A stretch of DNA of 15,351 bases from NCBI GenBank assembly GCA_934454845.1, contig CAKSGV010000028.1, forward strand, positions 1 through 15,351, written 5' to 3'. The notes beneath the pieces were generated by a model. That model saw nothing but the letters and a program-made list of their open reading frames with translations. It did no database searches and was not told where the DNA came from. This stretch comes from an uncultured Eubacteriales bacterium (GTDB lineage Bacteria; Bacillota; Clostridia; Oscillospirales; Acutalibacteraceae). Below are positions 14,044 through 15,351 of the stretch, piece after piece. The position numbers and the translations under genes are program-made. The first letter of the stretch is position 1. Every line of letters starts with the position of its first letter.

Positions 14044-14946
14044 TCAGTCACCCCAAGGTCTTTTTGTTTTTTCTGTTTTTACCGATTCGTGGCCTTTTTT
14101 GCGCTCTTCCACCATACTGACAAACCATTCGACCATTTTGGGATCGGTGTGAGAAAAGAATGAGCTTTTATTAAGATCAAGCGAATTAATTTTATCCATA
14201 TCTTCAGCCGAAAGGGTGAAATCAAACACATCAAAATTTTCTCTCATTCTTTCAATATGTGTGGATTTTGGAATAATTATCGTTCCGCGCTGCAGGTGCC
14301 ACCTTAGGATGACCTGAGCGGTAGTTTTTTTATAGTTTGCACCGATCTCTTTAAGCACAGGATTTTCAAACATTCCGTTTCTGCCTTCGCCGAAAGGCGC
14401 CCAGGCTTCGACTTTTATACCGTACTTTTCATTCCATTTTATAGCTTCGTTCTGCTGATTGAAAGGGTGGAGCTCAATTTGATTTATCATTGGCGGAATT
14501 CTGCAAAATGAAGCAAGATCTATAACTCTGTCGGGATAGAAATTTGAAATTCCGATAGATCTTAAAATTCCTTCCTTATAAAGATCTTCAAGAGCTTTAT
14601 AAGCGCCGAAATAATCGGAAAACGGCTGATGAAGAAGCATAAGATCGAGATAATCCGTTTTAAGCTTTTTTAAAGACTTGAAAACAGACTTTTTGCATTC
14701 ATCATATCCGTAATGCTCAATCCATACCTTTGAAGTCAGAAAAATATCCGCTCTTTTAACTCCGGAATTTTCAATTGCGTTGCCGACTTCTTCTTCATTA
14801 AAATAAGACTGCGCAGTATCTATAGCTCTGTAGCCGACTTCTAAAGCGTCGGTCACACAGCGCTCACATTCTTCTTTTGATACTTGATAAACGCCGTAAC
14901 CGAGTTGGGGCATTTTAATACCGTTTGATAAAGTAATATAATCCAT
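14044..14946 (-). CDS. aldo/keto reductase
   Basis: A 300-residue NADPH-dependent carbonyl reductase of the aldo/keto reductase family, cytoplasmic, with a TIM-barrel fold. The catalytic tetrad is visible in order: Asp in AIDTAQSY, Tyr in QSYFNEEE, Lys in FLTSKVW and His in LMLLHQP. The later GISNFYPDR segment, NQIELHPFNQQ and the cofactor-binding IPKSTHIERMREN are also typical. It resembles the 2,5-diketogluconate reductase-like bacterial group; the substrate cannot be named. ATG at 14946 follows GAAAGGG, 17 nt after the stop of the small upstream gene. The C-terminus ends in a charged tail and stops one base before the flavodoxin start. Its placement between a carboxymuconolactone-decarboxylase-like protein and a flavodoxin suggests a stress or detoxification role. 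Confidence 0.93.
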   Translation of the reverse strand: MDYITLSNGIKMPQLGYGVYQVSKEECERCVTDALEVGYRAIDTAQSYFNEEEVGNAIENSGVKRADIFLTSKVWIEHYGYDECKKSVFKSLKKLKTDYLDLMLLHQPFSDYFGAYKALEDLYKEGILRSIGISNFYPDRVIDLASFCRIPPMINQIELHPFNQQNEAIKWNEKYGIKVEAWAPFGEGRNGMFENPVLKEIGANYKKTTAQVILRWHLQRGTIIIPKSTHIERMRENFDVFDFTLSAEDMDKINSLDLNKSSFFSHTDPKMVEWFVSMVEERKKGHESVKTEKTKRPWGD

Positions 14947-14963
14947 ATTAAACCCTTTCTTTC

Positions 14964-15281
14964 TTATTTCCAGATTTCTTTAGCATATCTGAAAGCCGCC
15001 CATGCTTTGGGCCAGCCGACATAAAAGGCTGCGTGAGTGATTATTTCTGAAATTTCTTCCTTTGTTACTCCGTTGTTTTTTGCGTTTTTAAGGTGAAATT
15101 CAAGAGAAGTGTCAAGAATTCCTGAAGAAATAAGCGCTGTTACCGTAACGATACTTCTTTCTTTTAATGATAACTTTTCTTCTCTTGCCCAGACTTCTCC
15201 AAACAAAACATCATCATTTAGTCTTGCAAATTCGGGAGCAAAGTTTCCGAGAGCATCTCTGCCTGCTGTGACTTTTTTCAT
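14964..15281 (-). CDS. carboxymuconolactone decarboxylase-family protein (cysteine-free)
   Basis: A 105-residue all-helical protein of the carboxymuconolactone decarboxylase/AhpD-like superfamily. The characteristic pattern is E..H...A...GVTKEEISEIITHAAFYVGWPKA.A over residues 61-95. It has no cysteine at all, so it lacks the CxxC pair of AhpD peroxidase-type members and cannot act that way. True decarboxylase activity is also doubtful, since many small family members of this type are of unknown function. It is the first gene of the minus-strand redox cluster, with the aldo/keto reductase 17 nt downstream. The ATG at 15281 has a poor ribosome site, and the inverted repeat begins 11 bases upstream. 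Confidence 0.88.
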   Translation of the reverse strand: MKKVTAGRDALGNFAPEFARLNDDVLFGEVWAREEKLSLKERSIVTVTALISSGILDTSLEFHLKNAKNNGVTKEEISEIITHAAFYVGWPKAWAAFRYAKEIWK

Positions 15282-15291
15282 TTTAACACGT

Positions 15292-15327
15292 ATAATTAAA
15301 CCATCTCGAAAGGGGTGGTTTAATTAT
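15292..15327. promoter_or_regulatory. 12-bp perfect inverted repeat, candidate operator
   Basis: ATAATTAAACCA (15292-15303) and TGGTTTAATTAT (15316-15327) form perfect arms around a 12-nt spacer, between two divergent gene starts. A plus-strand TATAAT (15291-15296) overlaps the left arm, and the right arm adjoins the ATG at 15326. No U-tract follows on either strand, so it is not a terminator. A dimeric regulator binding here would control both directions. The binding protein is unknown. Confidence 0.5.
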
Positions 15328-15351
15328 GTCTCCTTTCATAAAATCTTTGGT
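15326..15351 (+). CDS. start of a divergent gene, truncated by the window end
   Basis: ATG at 15326 is preceded by AAAGGGGTGG at 15309-15318, a good ribosome site with about seven bases of spacing. Eight codons (MSPFIKSL) are visible before the window ends. The product cannot be identified. Its divergent position beside a candidate operator would suit a transcription regulator of the redox cluster, but that is only inference. Confidence 0.5.

Noticed and set aside
14043..14051. GTG start for the flavodoxin at 14051
   Set aside because: The GTG is part of the GGGGTG ribosome site that is well spaced for the ATG at 14042.
1..15351. CRISPR arrays, insertion sequences, prophage genes or defence systems
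   Set aside because: No regularly spaced direct repeats, transposase, integrase or nuclease-like genes are seen in any frame. The window is mainly core metabolism and translation rescue.

Overview
The window looks like chromosomal DNA of a low-GC Firmicute of class Clostridia, plausibly a gut Oscillospirales/Ruminococcaceae-type organism. The grounds are the A+T-rich sequence, near-consensus sigma-A promoters with strong Shine-Dalgarno sites, TTG starts, a secreted esterase with a dockerin-like module, and Clostridia-like aromatic-pathway enzymes. No database search was possible, so taxonomy and families rest on motif recognition.

Minus strand, about 8.4 kb down to 79: one tightly packed aromatic amino acid operon, in transcription order leader peptide, pheA (chorismate mutase-prephenate dehydratase), aroB, aroC, aroE-aroK fusion, aroQ, aroA, tyrA, and a class I DAHP synthase gene. 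The eight enzyme genes encode all seven steps from PEP plus erythrose-4-phosphate to chorismate, and both branches towards Phe and Tyr. No Trp genes are present. Genes overlap by 1-4 nt or are 5-20 nt apart, and the operon ends in a strong hairpin terminator. Upstream of pheA lies a consensus promoter, a 23-codon leader ORF with a Phe-Tyr-Tyr-Tyr-His-His run, and a terminator with a matching antiterminator. This is a classical peptide-leader attenuator and is the most interesting regulatory find here.

Plus strand, 8.4-12.3 kb: a divergently transcribed single gene for a 1236-residue secreted protein. It has a signal peptide, three copies of a beta-rich plus helical module that I do not recognise, an internal dockerin-like segment, and a C-terminal alpha/beta-hydrolase esterase domain. 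It has its own promoter and terminator.

Plus strand, 12.28-13.2 kb: the trans-translation pair smpB and ssrA (tmRNA), only 9 nt apart, with one promoter before smpB and a strong terminator after the tmRNA. A roughly 200-nt non-coding stretch rich in inverted repeats follows.

Minus strand, 15.28-13.4 kb: a three-gene cluster encoding a small cysteine-free carboxymuconolactone-decarboxylase-like protein, an aldo/keto reductase and a lipoprotein-type flavodoxin, ending in a long hairpin terminator. Upstream is a perfect 12-bp inverted repeat between this cluster and the first codons of a divergent gene that leaves the window. The layout suggests a locally regulated redox cluster.
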